Shown here one piece after another: positions 11,524 to 24,200 of a DNA stretch of 64,000 nucleotides; position 1 is the stretch's first letter, and each line of letters starts with the position of its first letter. Below the pieces are notes generated by a model. That model was not told the DNA's origin, searched no databases, and saw only the letters and a program-made list of their open reading frames with translations. The DNA lies in assembly GCF_964204645.1 (NCBI RefSeq), contig NC_134028.1:25766153-25830152 (forward strand), read 5' to 3'. This stretch comes from Tubulanus polymorphus (Eukaryota; Nemertea; Palaeonemertea; Tubulaniformes; Tubulanidae). A program made the position numbers and the translations under genes.

Positions 11524-12872
11524 TCTAGAAAAAGTGTATTTTTTTTGTCTGAGATCTATTTTTGGGATATTTTCTTAATCTTTTGAACACATTTATTAAA
11601 TACCTTAATTTGGTCGTCATATGACCAGTGAAACTGAACAGTCTGAATTAACCATTGTTTTTATATCAATTTTACACTATTGCTAAAATTCTATTACCGC
11701 AAGACCAATTAGAGGTATGTGTTCAAAAGACTAAGAGAAATAGCCCAAAAAATCGATCCCAGACGAAAATGAATAAACGGATAATTGCTCGTAGATATAA
11801 TCAAATCGAAATATTTCTTTTTCGTGAAAATGATGTCCGTCTATGATTGGATTGAATTTTGTACGATTGTGCAATGGAGTCATTTTAATTTAAGAGAATT
11901 GGCGGTTGATGGATTTCAAGCTGTAGTTAAAATGTACAGTGGATGTTTTTAAAGGCCAACACGACCAGGTTGGTTTAATAATATTTTTTACTAAATGTCA
12001 TCTTTTGGTTACTATCTCATGCTTAATCGTGATACAGGATTGTAAAACTGAATTTCATGTTTCATAGAATATTTATTTTCTTCACACGCATATAGGAGGT
12101 GGTTTGATCTCATTGAGTTAATGAACTTTATTTCACCGTATTGAATTGATCTGAATTAGTCATTAGTGATAGGTTTATTTTGTTTCTAATTAAATGACAA
12201 ATAATGCAGCCTTTAAGGTATCAGTATTACTTAAACTGGTGGAAATGGCACTCGGAGATGTGGGGAATAGATAATAAGATTAAAACCCACTTTATTATTT
12301 GTACAAATTTTAAAGATTAAAAACTAAGACGGTCACAAGAAAGAGTCCGATTTGTCTTAATTTCAATTCTTGCAATTAAATATGTCTTTGAATTTGTACA
12401 TAATAATGGGTATTGATCTTATTATTCCGACAGTCTGTTGTTTATAGAATGTTCCTTTTGATTTTTTTCAATGCATTTCTTTCCCGTGTATTTTGTACTT
12501 ACTGCGCTATTGCATGGTAGTGAAATAGAAAGCTCGGTATATTATATTTTGGATTTCGTCAAGCTGACTTTGAGTTTAATTAGACCCGTGATAACGAATC
12601 GATAAGGCATTTCCTCTAGAAAAATGCTTGACATAATTTGTAGCATGCGCCATTTGAATTGTCGGTCGTTTTAATATATCGATTAAATGAATGAATATGA
12701 CGATATACGTTCTTCTTTTACCTAAGCCTATGTGTGAACAAATTCGATTAAAATTCTACATGTTTGTGCAATTACGATCGGGGGAATGTAGTGAGCAAAT
12801 ATATTCAGCTGTTTTGCGAAAATCATGTTCGACCTCACGTGAACAATGAATTCGATGAACACGTGGCCGTAC

Positions 12873-13085
12873 TACGGAAGCCCCTAGGTGACATATGAGA
12901 AAATTTTTTCACAATTTTGACTTATTAAGTCGAATTTCGACATAATAAGTCGAATTTCGAGTTTTGATTTTCATGTCGAATTTCGACTTAATTTACACGA
13001 AATTCGACTTATTATGTCGAAATTCGACTTAATAAGTCGAAATTATGAAAAAAATTATCTCATACGTCACCTAGGGGCTTCCGTA
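12873..13085. mobile_element. Hairpin MITE, 213 bp, almost fully palindromic
   Basis: Outer arms TACGGAAGCCCCTAGGTGAC and its reverse complement lie at the two ends. The inner arms are made of repeated AAGTCGAATTTCGACTTA words, so about 85 nt on each side can pair. No coding capacity. Confidence 0.7.
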
Positions 13086-13639
13086 CCAACCAGTCGTTCT
13101 TGTTGAAATAAATATCTACGGTCTCCCAACGTTATATGATCGAACTAATCTTCACACTTTCAGTATTTTCTATCTGCATTAATTTAACGCCAAAGAATAT
13201 TTGTATTCAAACATCTACCCGATTGGGAAGGATGATTCATAATCTGTGAATGTTAATGCTTATTAGTTGTTACCAGAACTATAGATTGAAATAAGTATTG
13301 CTAAAAATGTCAACTGTAAATTTTACTGTAAAATGTGTATGTATTATCAGGTAGATGCGAGGACCCTGCCTGGTTGACTATTCTTGAATGATAACTCTCG
13401 GAATCATGACGACAATTTCTTCGAATAAATGGTTATTGTATGTTGAATGACGATTCTATTCGTTTTGAGTTGATTGGATTTTGTCGATCATTTTTTAAAT
13501 TTTGGTAGGTTGCAGAGTCACTACCAACCCATCATCACAGTTCGTTGGGATGCCCATCTAGGGTGGTGTGTGGATGGCGTCAGTGGACAGCTTGGAGAAA
13601 TCTTGATTATTAGGGACAGCCTTGGAACTTCTCGGGTGA

Positions 13640-13735
13640 TGGTGATGAGTTCGGCCGAGTGATTAGAAAGATTTGAGCCCGAGGCCAAAAATCGGCGGGA
13701 GCTAGAACTGTAGCGGATGCGAAACCCGTCCACAC
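13640..13735 (+). repeat. tRNA-like sequence, probable SINE head or tRNA pseudogene
   Basis: CGGCCGAGTGATTAGAA (from about 13652) resembles the A box and D arm of class II (Leu/Ser) tRNAs. About 65 nt downstream, GGATGCGAAACCC (about 13719-13731) is B-box-like. Acceptor and T stems do not pair convincingly, so it is not a functional tRNA. The surrounding GC-richer 13500-13790 block may be the SINE body. Confidence 0.35.
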
Positions 13736-14142
13736 ACACACTCGACAGCCACGCTGCCCAAGGAGCTAATGTTCGTTTCAATGAACTTAGAATAGAAGAA
13801 TGATCCCAACCGAAAATGATTGTACAAGTATGGGCTGAGAATCAAGTACCTCAAAAATTAAAAAGACAAGAAAATCGTTCAATGAGATTTTATATGTACA
13901 CTGAAAAATAAACTGATACAAAATGCAATGTGAAGAATAGATCTCAATATAAAATCATGTCAATCAGTTAATGCATTAAAATACAAAAAAGTTCATATAT
14001 TCAATTTTTGACATTTGCAAATTCACAAGGAAAGGTCTGACAGTGTCACGAAAATGCGCATGGCACCGATCGGCCACGGTCTGTGAACTCAGTAGTTTCA
14101 CTTTAACAAGCTCAAGCCACCAGGAGATACATCGAGGAATCA

Positions 14143-14604
14143 TCAAGCCGTCCATTTCAAACATCTCGTATCTTGATGAGTCGTTAGACATTTCACACAA
14201 CAATACCGTGTACCGCATTGAACGCACGTATAATTCGACGGAAATCCGCAAACGGCGCAGAAATTGCGTTCAGGGAACGTGGAACTCGATGCCATGGCCG
14301 TGAAGAAATTTGGTGGTTCACGTTGATTCATTTGTTCTTCTTCTACTAACGCTGCAAAACTTCGTTTCATCCGGTATTTCATGTAATCGCTTCCTTTTTT
14401 ACGTTTTTTTTTCGAAGTTTCCATCGACTCTTCGAACTTCGGCGCCCTTTTGCTCATTTTTAAATCAGCGTGCGGATCGTCCTGGTAATTGTCTTGATCT
14501 AAAGCTTCCAGCGCTTTTTTCATCCTCCGTCGGCGGGCGGCGACATCCAGAACTCGACGAGCTTGAACGTCTTTGATTCGTCCCGATTGCCTCTGATCCG
14601 TCAT
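14143..14604 (-). CDS. ZNHIT1: ZNHIT1, zinc finger HIT domain protein 1
   Basis: Intronless here, 153 aa, matching the usual length (about 154). ZNHIT1 (p18Hamlet, yeast Vps71/Swc6) is a subunit of the SRCAP/SWR1 nucleosome remodeller that deposits H2A.Z in the nucleus. The N-terminal half is basic and helical (RRVLDVAARRRRMKKALEAL; QDDPHADL). The C-terminal HIT zinc finger spans about 116-148 with ligands C116, C119, C127, C130, C135 or C136, C139, H143 and C148, in context FCAVCGFPSNYTCVQCG and ending CLKWTA. The start Met at 14602-14604 opens the family N-terminus. It is divergently arranged with BICC1, 608 bp away. Confidence 0.97.
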   Translation of the reverse strand: MTDQRQSGRIKDVQARRVLDVAARRRRMKKALEALDQDNYQDDPHADLKMSKRAPKFEESMETSKKKRKKGSDYMKYRMKRSFAALVEEEQMNQREPPNFFTAMASSSTFPERNFCAVCGFPSNYTCVQCGTRYCCVKCLTTHQDTRCLKWTA

Positions 14605-15212
14605 TATTCTCTACAAAAAAGGACGTCAAAATTAAAAAGGAGATTTAGGCTAGAAAAGATCTTTATTTTACATAGCAAATGTAGTGGCACCTTTCTCCCT
14701 TACAGCGCCTCACTGTCATCAGCTGTGAGTGAAAATATATTTGCCGATTCAACTAAGTAAATAAGAAATAAATACCTTGTCAAATTTTTTTCTACGTGAT
14801 GCAATATATTTTAATTGAATTGAATTTCCGCGCCCTCTGTGTTCAAGTCGTGGAACTAGACTAGCTCTGCACAATAAATCGTAATTGAATTGGTAAAATC
14901 TGTACTCAAAATGCACGCTGAAAGCGATGTCAATGGATTGCTTCTTTATGATTTTGAAAATAAATCAACAGAAAAATAGTGAATTAATTCCAGCTTCTAT
15001 TCAAAAGTTTAAGTCAATGAAGTCGAAAGCGCAAGCGCGTGTTGGCCAGTGACGTCGATGACGCTCGGGCACTCGCTCGCGTCTTGGATCTAGCAACTAC
15101 CGTCAAAATGTCAACAAAGTGTAAAATCGAGCACATGTTTCTCGAGGAGGAGCGGGGAACATGAATGAAAGCACCCTCCTTCAGTTGATTATTAGGATTT
15201 AACGAGCTGACA
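14605..15212. promoter_or_regulatory. Divergent ZNHIT1/BICC1 promoter region with CRE-like pair
   Basis: The 608 bp between the two start codons contains a GC-rich patch (about 15024-15095). In it, TGACGTCG (15050-15057) is directly followed by ATGACGCT (15058-15065), a CRE/ATF-like doublet. An in-frame TGA lies 27 nt before the BICC1 ATG. Bidirectional promoter activity is inference from the head-to-head layout. Confidence 0.5.
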
Positions 15213-18200
15213 ATGGCCCAGAGCTGCTGTGAAAATTACGACGAAATCGACTCGGATGTGGTTGAAGAGAGATTTCGCGTTGACAGGAGGAAACTGGAGC
15301 TGATGTTGCTTCAAGGTTGGTGACTTTAACACATCGTCATCATCTCTGATCATCATTCAAATTTAAATTACAATTGTCTTTATTTAACAGTTTAAATGTT
15401 TTCTTACTACTTTCTGTTCTTTATGTGTCATCCGTATATGATTTTAAGACGAACCTTTTCATTATAGAATGAACCTTTTATCATTTAAATATAATTATAT
15501 TTAAATGATAAAAGTTTCATTCTATAGGCCTATAGAAGATTTAATTTTTTTGAAATGAGTCACTCGGGCTTGAAGCTTATCATCAATGCGTAACCTTCGT
15601 TGCAGTCACAAACTTATCTCACTTCCCTTTTGGAATTCTTTATCCATTCAAATCTTTTCACAATAAATTCCAAACCGAAAGCTTTCTAAGTGTTCTGTTT
15701 GCTGTTGGGGCTAAGCTAACAGTACTGAGTATTTTACCAAATGTTTACATTGTTAATTTATCCAAAGCATTTTCTTGATACTTCGCTTTTAAGCGTGTGT
15801 TTGTTTTAGCGAGAAATTCTGAACTGCTGTTAAATGTATTTAGTTGTCTTTGTTCTTTTGATATAAAAGATGAAGCCCGCTATGGAGTGAAGCTAGTTGG
15901 TGGTCTCTGACATTCCTAGTCTGTTGTGTAGGCTATCGGATTTAATTAGGTTTTTGTTGAGGCTCCAATGTGGTTACATGATCAAATGTTTTGTATTGTT
16001 TATAGCGGATGATATGCTTGTTATATCATTAGATTAAGAATTATCTGATTCCTCGATAAGCTAAATAAGGCAGTATTACGTTTCTTTAGGCAGAGAATTT
16101 GTTTTAGGCTTTCAGCTGGGGTCAGATTGATGTGAAAATTTGTTGTGTCAAAGTTTATGAAATTCTATTTCTACATGCCTATGTTAACACTTAATTAATT
16201 AATGAAAATGTGATTAATCCTGGTGTTTTGTTATGAATAAAATGTTAGAATCCTGAGTTCATCCTGCTTTTAGTGAGGATGATTAACTTGATTCAGGTCA
16301 TCACAATTTCAAGGCCAAGTTTATTTTAAGGAAGTGAAGATAATGTTATGAAATACATTCTTTAAAAGTCATGATTTCTTTTTTTGTGTTTGCCCGAAAT
16401 TAAGAAAAATAGTTCAGAAATAATGAATAACAATATCTCAAAGACTTCTGAATGACAGCTTCGAAAGCTTAACTCCCGGTTTTGGCACTATTGATGCCTT
16501 AAGTGTGGAAGTGCCGACATTCTTTCTGAAATTACCTGACAAGGAAGGCAACCTATATCGAATTCCGAGACTAAGTTATTCATAACATTGCCGTAGTTCC
16601 TTACTGCCCTGTTTATTTGCTAAGTTTGTGTGTTAGCTTATAAAAGATAGATTCCGTTCATATTTGATCAGTATTTAGGTATTAAATTTCGAAATTCATT
16701 CAATTATCAAACTGAAAGCCTCGTCTAATAGTGAGGTTTTGTGACTGGTTTAGAGAGACCAGGGGCACCTTCCTCAAGACACAATCGACTTCACGTTCTT
16801 TCTTTTGTTACCAATTTGACTTTCTCTTGAAAACAATAAAAGCAACCGTTATGTGAAATTCATGAGTTTACACAAAATAATGATGTAGATATTTTTCCTA
16901 TATAGATTCCATCAGTTTACCATTTTTCATTTACCTGTAAAATTTCAGGGCAGATTTATATTTTTAGGAGGGGTACGCCACCCTGCACCCTCCCCTTGGA
17001 ACACGTTTCCGACAATTAGGAAGAGCAGTAAATTAAAAGATTTCAAATACTTCATCCATTATCTCAATCAATTGAAATTTCAAGCCCAGGGTTGCTGTAA
17101 AACTATTTGACTATTTCATTCATAAATAATTCTGTATTGTTCAAGGGGGGGGATTTTTATTTACATTTGCACAAAAACCTGTTTTCACTCCTATGATAAT
17201 GAATATTATAAACCAGTGATCTATGAATGATAATTGGCCATTATTAATATGAATGCTTCATTGTTTGTATAATGGCCACACCCTGGTCTGAAAATAAACC
17301 TTTTCAGTACGAATAGAAGGGTCTAGTTCCTGGTCGTACGAATTCATTCATGAAAATGCCGGAAACATATCATTTTTCATCCGTTTTGTGAAAAGACTTT
17401 GTCGTTGAATTTTTTCCTTTTTGCTTTCGATTGTCCCGAATTTCGACAATAGGCGCAAAAATGATTGTCAGCGAGTATTGTTCACTTGTGAAGTATATAT
17501 TTTGCTAGCGGACAATAGGTTTTCTATGTATATAATACCAGTTCAGTCGAGTAACCTTTTACGACGTTTGCGATCGAACCACAATGAACGGAATGTTATT
17601 TAGTTGAAGAAGTACTGATTTTGGTATTTTGATCTCAGTTTGTTTTGTTTGGCTCAATGCGTTTATCCTGTAGACCGAGATAAGAATATTATTTATCAGA
17701 GCTGTTTTTTTCCGTTATATGATATTAATGTTTGTCTTGTTGTTAATGGCATCGTGTACATGACCTCGTTTATCCACTTTTACTTTTTAAAAAAACATCA
17801 AAAAATCTGGCTGGTGCACTGATATTCATCTCTGTATTTCAGAGATAATGAGCAAAACCCATAGTTGATGATTTAACAATTTGTTCCGCAGTTTTAAAGT
17901 CCACAAGTTCACGTTGCCCATTTGTTCAAACCTGTTGATTATTGAAATTGTAGATTCCCAGACTCCGTGGTCTGGAACTGTTGAATCTGGAAAATTAATC
18001 AAGATAAAACACTGCCGGTTTTAGTTTTGGGTAGATAAGCTTTTACTTCTCTAGACCTGTCATTACCAGTGATTAGTTTTTTCCCTGAGAGATTGATACA
18101 AAGATATTCATGATTTATTAGCGTTCAGATGATTTTCTGCTGCCATGCGGTCATTGATTTCTATGGGAACCAGTTTCCAGAATGTGGTGATGATAACTGT

Positions 18201-21200
18201 TACTCTGTTTATCGATGAATGCCACAAACTGATGAAAAAGTTGTTAAAACAGTGCCTGGTTTTTCACCGAAAAATTAACCAAACTCCTGATCATTTTGAC
18301 ATCAGTGGGATGATTGATACTATTTGGGATCTTCTGAATATTGTATTTCTGTTTAGATGAATGCCACGACCAGGTGAAAATGAAGTTTAAACAGTTACCT
18401 GGCGTTTCATCGAATTAACTGAATCCTCGATCAAATCATTTTGACATTGTTTAAGTGGAATGATTGATACTATTTGGGATCTTTTGAATATCATATTTCA
18501 AGATGAAAACTATTTGCATTCGTTTCATTTCAGCCTCGCCAGAAGAATCTGCCGAAGACTTCTTCCATAATGTAAGAAATATTTGGAATGAGACAGATTC
18601 TGATCTTACATAAAAGAAACAGCCTATATAAATATATATATATATATATGAGAAGTGGCATTTTCTGATGTATATTTTCAGGTAATGGAAGTAACTGAAA
18701 CTCATATATCATGGCCGTCCAAATTGAAAATAGGAGCAAAATCAAAAAAAGGTAAGCAACGAGAACTGGTTTTGCTCTCGGTATGCCTGTTTTATGTTTT
18801 AGTTAGAATGTCGTAATTGCGTAGAGAGGTCGAATTACGAGTTAGTTAAAATAGTGTATCAATCACTTCTGAGTACTGTGTTATTACGCCTTGGGTTTCT
18901 TTTCATCTGACCTCGCACAACATCGCTCTGAATATGTAGAATATTTTCGTTTGAGAACATTATTACAGCATTACTGAATATGCGTATAGAAAAATGCCAC
19001 CGATTGAGACGTCTAAAATTAGTCGACGGTCACCTAGAAGTTTGTGCCAAATATTCATTTCATGATTTCATCATTTATTCAGTCGGTTCTGCTTTTCTAG
19101 TTCCTGTTATCGAAGTTTTCCTGATGTTCTGAAATATTTAGTAGTTTCTGATATTCGTTCGGGTTCCAGACGAACTGAACACGTTATATTTTAAAACTCA
19201 GGTGAAGTAAACAGCTATAAACAGTAGTATATTGAGGCCAGTGCGTATGTCTGTACTAGCCTGTTATAGTATCATATTTCATGTATATAAACACATATTT
19301 AAGTGTAATCTTATCCATGTTCTTATCGTGTGTCCCGAGCACATTGTCAAATGACATGGCTTAGTTTTTAGTGCATCTGTGATATATTTCATATCACACG
19401 TGTATATCACGAATGTATATTAATCACTTCGGTATCGTTGTTTTATCTGAGATTGCTTGAAAAAAAAACTTAAAAGTCTGCAAAAAAGAGTCTTGTGATT
19501 TTATATGTTTTGATTTATTTGAACAGTATTTCATGTTAGTTTTGATTACCTAAGAACATTCCGGTACAGCATATTTAGATGAATATTACTGCAATTTTCT
19601 GAGACCAGAAGATAGTTCGATTAATAGATTAATAGAATATCCTGTACATCTGATGAGGAAAACAGTTAATAAGTTTTGAAAAGTCAGGTGTAACGTTAAT
19701 GGTCTCTAGAGACAGTCCGAAACGTCATGTCTTATGATTTAAAATTTTTGATAAATAAAATTCGCTTTTGATTTTGCATATATTGGATTTTAAATTTGTA
19801 GTTCCATTAGTTTAGGAAAAGAAAAGTTCGAAAAAAGAGGATTATTCAATAGAGTTTCCGTGTTTATTATTGTCGAGCGTAAACATTCTAATATTACGTT
19901 CTTTCTCGCGCTCCGTGTCTTTGAACATTCCCGAACGGTTTTTCTTACTTTTACTCGTCGTTCAATTACTCCTTTAGCAGTGACAGAAATTTGCAATTCC
20001 ATAAAAGACGAAGACCGCTGAAGCATGTCCCTTTATATAAGACAGTCAATTGAAATCGGTATTTCCGTACATTGTGCCTTTTGTGCCCGAAAATGTATAC
20101 AGTATCGTGTATTCTTTAGAAACCTGTCATATGCAGCGACGCTTTTCCAGAACGTTTCCAAACGGCACGGCGAAAACGGTGTGAAAATTTCGTGCCCGTT
20201 ACGAAAACGCTAACCGAAGATATTTGTAAAATATCCGCGAAAGATCGTCTCGAATCGAGGAAGGAATATGCGTAGAATTCACGGCAGACGGAATTATTCT
20301 GAAAATGGAGAATGTTAACTAGTGAGGAATCGTTAGCGAGTTCGTTTTTTTGTCGGAAAGTTCATAATGTCTTCATCGCGTAATCAGCGTATAGTGCTCC
20401 CGGTTTACAGTCAGATTTGGGCCCCTCTCGCGCCCGCATCAGCGCCTCAGATTATAATCTCATCGGCCGGCGATCAGAACAATGTCGCCTCGCCGCCGAT
20501 TATTGTCAAAAGTTGTAATAGAAATAGTGAGCTGGGTGAGTTTGAAGCGCTTAGAAAATACCATTAACTAAAAATCTAACGTAATCTAATTATAAATCAG
20601 GGCAGTTGAGTTCCAACATCTCTTCAGCGTAGGTAACATCATCGAGATTCAGATGAGATTCTATGGTGATCTATATTTAAACTCAAAATATTGAAGGTTT
20701 AACAACGAAAATCTGTTGCGCTGACGTTTTGGATAGAATGCTTCTTCTACCTATTTCATTTCGAATGAATCTCCGGTGACTGGTTCCACAGTGGAGAATT
20801 AAGTCTTAAATCTTACATTCCCAGTTCCACAGTTGTGAGTTAGAGTTAGCTCTGAGTTAAAGTTAGTTCATTTTTAAAGATTTAACTCACAAAAATTTCA
20901 TCAGCGGATCTAAAAAAACCATCACTTTTCACACCAAATTCAAAAAGTGCTTACTTTTGCTATCGCAAGTAATTTTTTTGGACAATCATTTGATTTCATT
21001 TCTAGAATATATGTCTGGATCCAGTTCCACAGTTGTGAGTTAGAGTTAACTCTGAGTTAAAGTTTTCAATTTTCAATGAGTTAACTCGAGTCATATCTTA
21101 ACTCACAACTGTGGAACTGGACCGAGACTGTTCTTAAGTTGTTAGATCATCGGCTATATATAACTAAGATCTTAGACTGGTCTTAAAGCCATTCCTAGTT

Positions 21201-24200
21201 AAATCTTCAATAATATATGCAGAACATGCTCGTGTTTGCATGTTAAGAATCATTTTCCGAAACTCGGATATCTTTTCTTTTCTTCGTTTAAAAGGAATTC
21301 GATGCCAGCTGTGAAATCATTAACAGATGATAACGGGAGGTCTTTATGATATCGTTGATTATGATTGACCAATATCGCGAGTGCCCACTCTGCACGTGTT
21401 TTGCGAGTGTCCGCCCTGCACGTCTCCACTGCGTCAGCTGATCAGTGTATTAGTCATATTCGACAGTAACTTCAATTGCTGCGCATAATATATATCTTTT
21501 AAGACGACATTTGATTATGCACTGTCATACCCCGCGTATATAACTATTAATCTAAGCTTTCAGTCGGTTCACAATGTGATTTGACTAGTGGGAGTTTTCC
21601 TAGAATAGCAGTGCATGGGAAATGTTGTATATATATGTGTGTAAACGCATACAGTTATGTTTATGTTGACATAATTGCGTAGGTTGATGTCCCCGCGCTC
21701 TCCGTGCGTCCGTTCGTTTCCTGTGAAATTTCTTGTCAATTACACAACGTAGTTGTTTCATCGATAGCTTTCTTCTAATATCTCAAATTAATTCTCGATA
21801 TTGCCGTCCATCCCGATGTAGTATGTATGGTATTTGCTCTATGAATATCTAATTCATAGAAATGCCCACCTATATGTACGTTACCCAACCACGCATTGTT
21901 ATCAAAGTAATTGTCTCGAAGTACCTGATTCTGTTTTGGGACCTGCATCATTTTTATCCGTATTTTTAGATCCACATATCAAAATATCTGGTCGTATGTC
22001 AGCTGTCTCAAACGCGAGAGAAAAAATTCTCAATGTTCTCGATACAAAGGTAAGAACCCAAAAATACCCGACATCAGAGTCCTCACTGATGAAGTTTGGA
22101 CCTTCATCAGTCGTTTGACGGTTCAGACTGGTCGGAAGATAGTTCACACAACCCGCAACTAGAATTTACAATTGTATTCTGGGATTCGACAAAAGATTTT
22201 GCCCAATCGACAGACAATCCAAATATTTCTGTACTTTGATTTCTGACCCCTGTTTCATAAACGGCAGGTGCGGTGGGTTTGTTACGGACACCAAATCGAA
22301 ATCATCTTAAGAACCGAGAGGGACGATCGATCGTGCCTATTTCACGATCAAAAAGCTAGGACGTTTTAGACCTACCGTATTGACCAAAGTTTCAGGGGCA
22401 GATTGAGCCTACCCCTTCACCGCTTTAGTGGTACTCTTGGATGAATGAAAACTATCAAAATATTCTGAAAGCGTAACCCTAAACCTCCCTGTATGGTGCT
22501 GTGATGCTGAATTGAGCCGTACTCAATCCACCCCTGAGTTTGGAATATTGTAGATTACGACTTACGAACTTCATTAATTCATGAATTCATTGGTTTCATG
22601 TGATTTCTTACGCAGAGTAATCGTGTTACATTGAAAATGGACGTGGCTCACACCGAGCATTCGCATGTCATCGGAAAGGGTGGAAACAACATCAAAACGG
22701 TGATGAAAGACACCGGTTGTCATATTCACTTCCCCGACTCGAACAGAAATAATACGCTGGAAAAAAGCAATCAGGTACGTATGTACTAGACTCGATTCAT
22801 GCAAATCTAGAGACCATCTTCTCGGGATATGAGTTCCTTCATTTTCAGTATCCTGCCAAATCAAAGTTTGGTTCTATCCCAGTTTGGTAGTATCCATCCC
22901 AGTTTGGTGGTATCCCAGTTTTGTGTATCCCAGATAGGTGGTATCCCAGTTTGATAGTATCCCAGTCTGTTAGTATCCCAGTTTGTTAGAATCCCAGTTT
23001 GTTAGTATCCCAGTTTGATAGTATCCCAGTTTGATAGTATCCCAGTTTGATAGTATCCCAGTTTGATAGTATCCCAGTTTGATAGTATCCCAGTTTGTTA
23101 GTATCCCAGTTTGTTAGTATCCCAGTTTGTTAGTATCCCAGTTTGATAGTATCCCAGTTTGATAGTATCCCAGTTTGAAAGTATCCCAGTTTGATAGTAT
23201 CCCAGTTTGATAGTATCCCAGTCTGCCTTTGTCGTGATATAAGTTGCTGATCGAGAAAAACAGGAACGATTTGAATTAAAAATCTCCTAACAGTGAAATC
23301 AGAAATTTCTCGCATCCTGTCGATGTAGTTTCATTTCAAATTTTAGGAGCCTAAATCTAGAACCCTCGGGATACTGGCCTAGGCCTGATGTATTTCTGCA
23401 GAGCCTAATCTTGCGGGTAGATTCAATAGTTCCCAGGATCGTTTAAATCGCGTCATTATCATAATCATTATAGAAATTCATGAAGTAATTTATGCCTATT
23501 TTAGTACTAATGACGCATACATCGCATACAAAATTCTGATAAACGGTTTTAAGGGCGTGTATTGTTACACTTTTGTTTTGGCGTTTAATGTTTGTTTTTG
23601 ATTCATATCCGGTTTTAAGTATATATTTCAAGTCGTATGATTCATTATTTCAAAGCTGTTAAATCGAATACGGTTAGAATAATGTCCTCAAGTTCAGGTC
23701 ACATCTGTCCTACCTACCTGAAATTCAATTGTATTTAGGTTATGCAAATAACAGTTGTGCGTGTGTGTGTGTGTACTGAACTAAGTTGTTCTTTAAAGCT
23801 GGATTTGCTTTCTTCAGGGCATCTTGAATATTAAGAATTTTACTGATCAGTGATTTTGAATTGTTTCATGTTTATACCTGCATATGTTTGCATTCGTATA
23901 TGCGCATGTATTTACGCTTTCTTATATACATATAAGTGAAGTGCTTTTATTTCTGAAACCGATAGAAAAAAAATGAAAATCATATTTGCCAGGACCTCTG
24001 TGAAAAAGATGGCCACCTCCGTGAAAACATTATTTGATGATATCATAGGGGGATTATTGGAGGCAGACTAGATTTTCCCTGTCTTAAAAATTTTTGATAA
24101 AATAAATGAAATTTTTCATCCCAGTTACTAGAATCTTATGATTACTTCATTGTAGGTTTCGTTAGCCGGTCAGCCTCATGGTGTGGAAAGTGCAAGGGCC

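Larger units (their letters stand above)
11524..14142. other. 3' flanks of the GT31 and ZNHIT1 genes, with repeats
   Basis: A convergent intergenic region. A possible AATAAA for the glycosyltransferase is at 11772-11777. It contains a nearly complete palindromic MITE (12873-13085) and a GC-rich tRNA-like/SINE-like patch (about 13640-13735). No other coding sequence is supported. Confidence 0.5.

Noticed and set aside
22876-23227. Regular direct repeats resembling a CRISPR array
   Set aside because: The 16-bp units are contiguous with no unique spacers, in an animal intron; it is a minisatellite.
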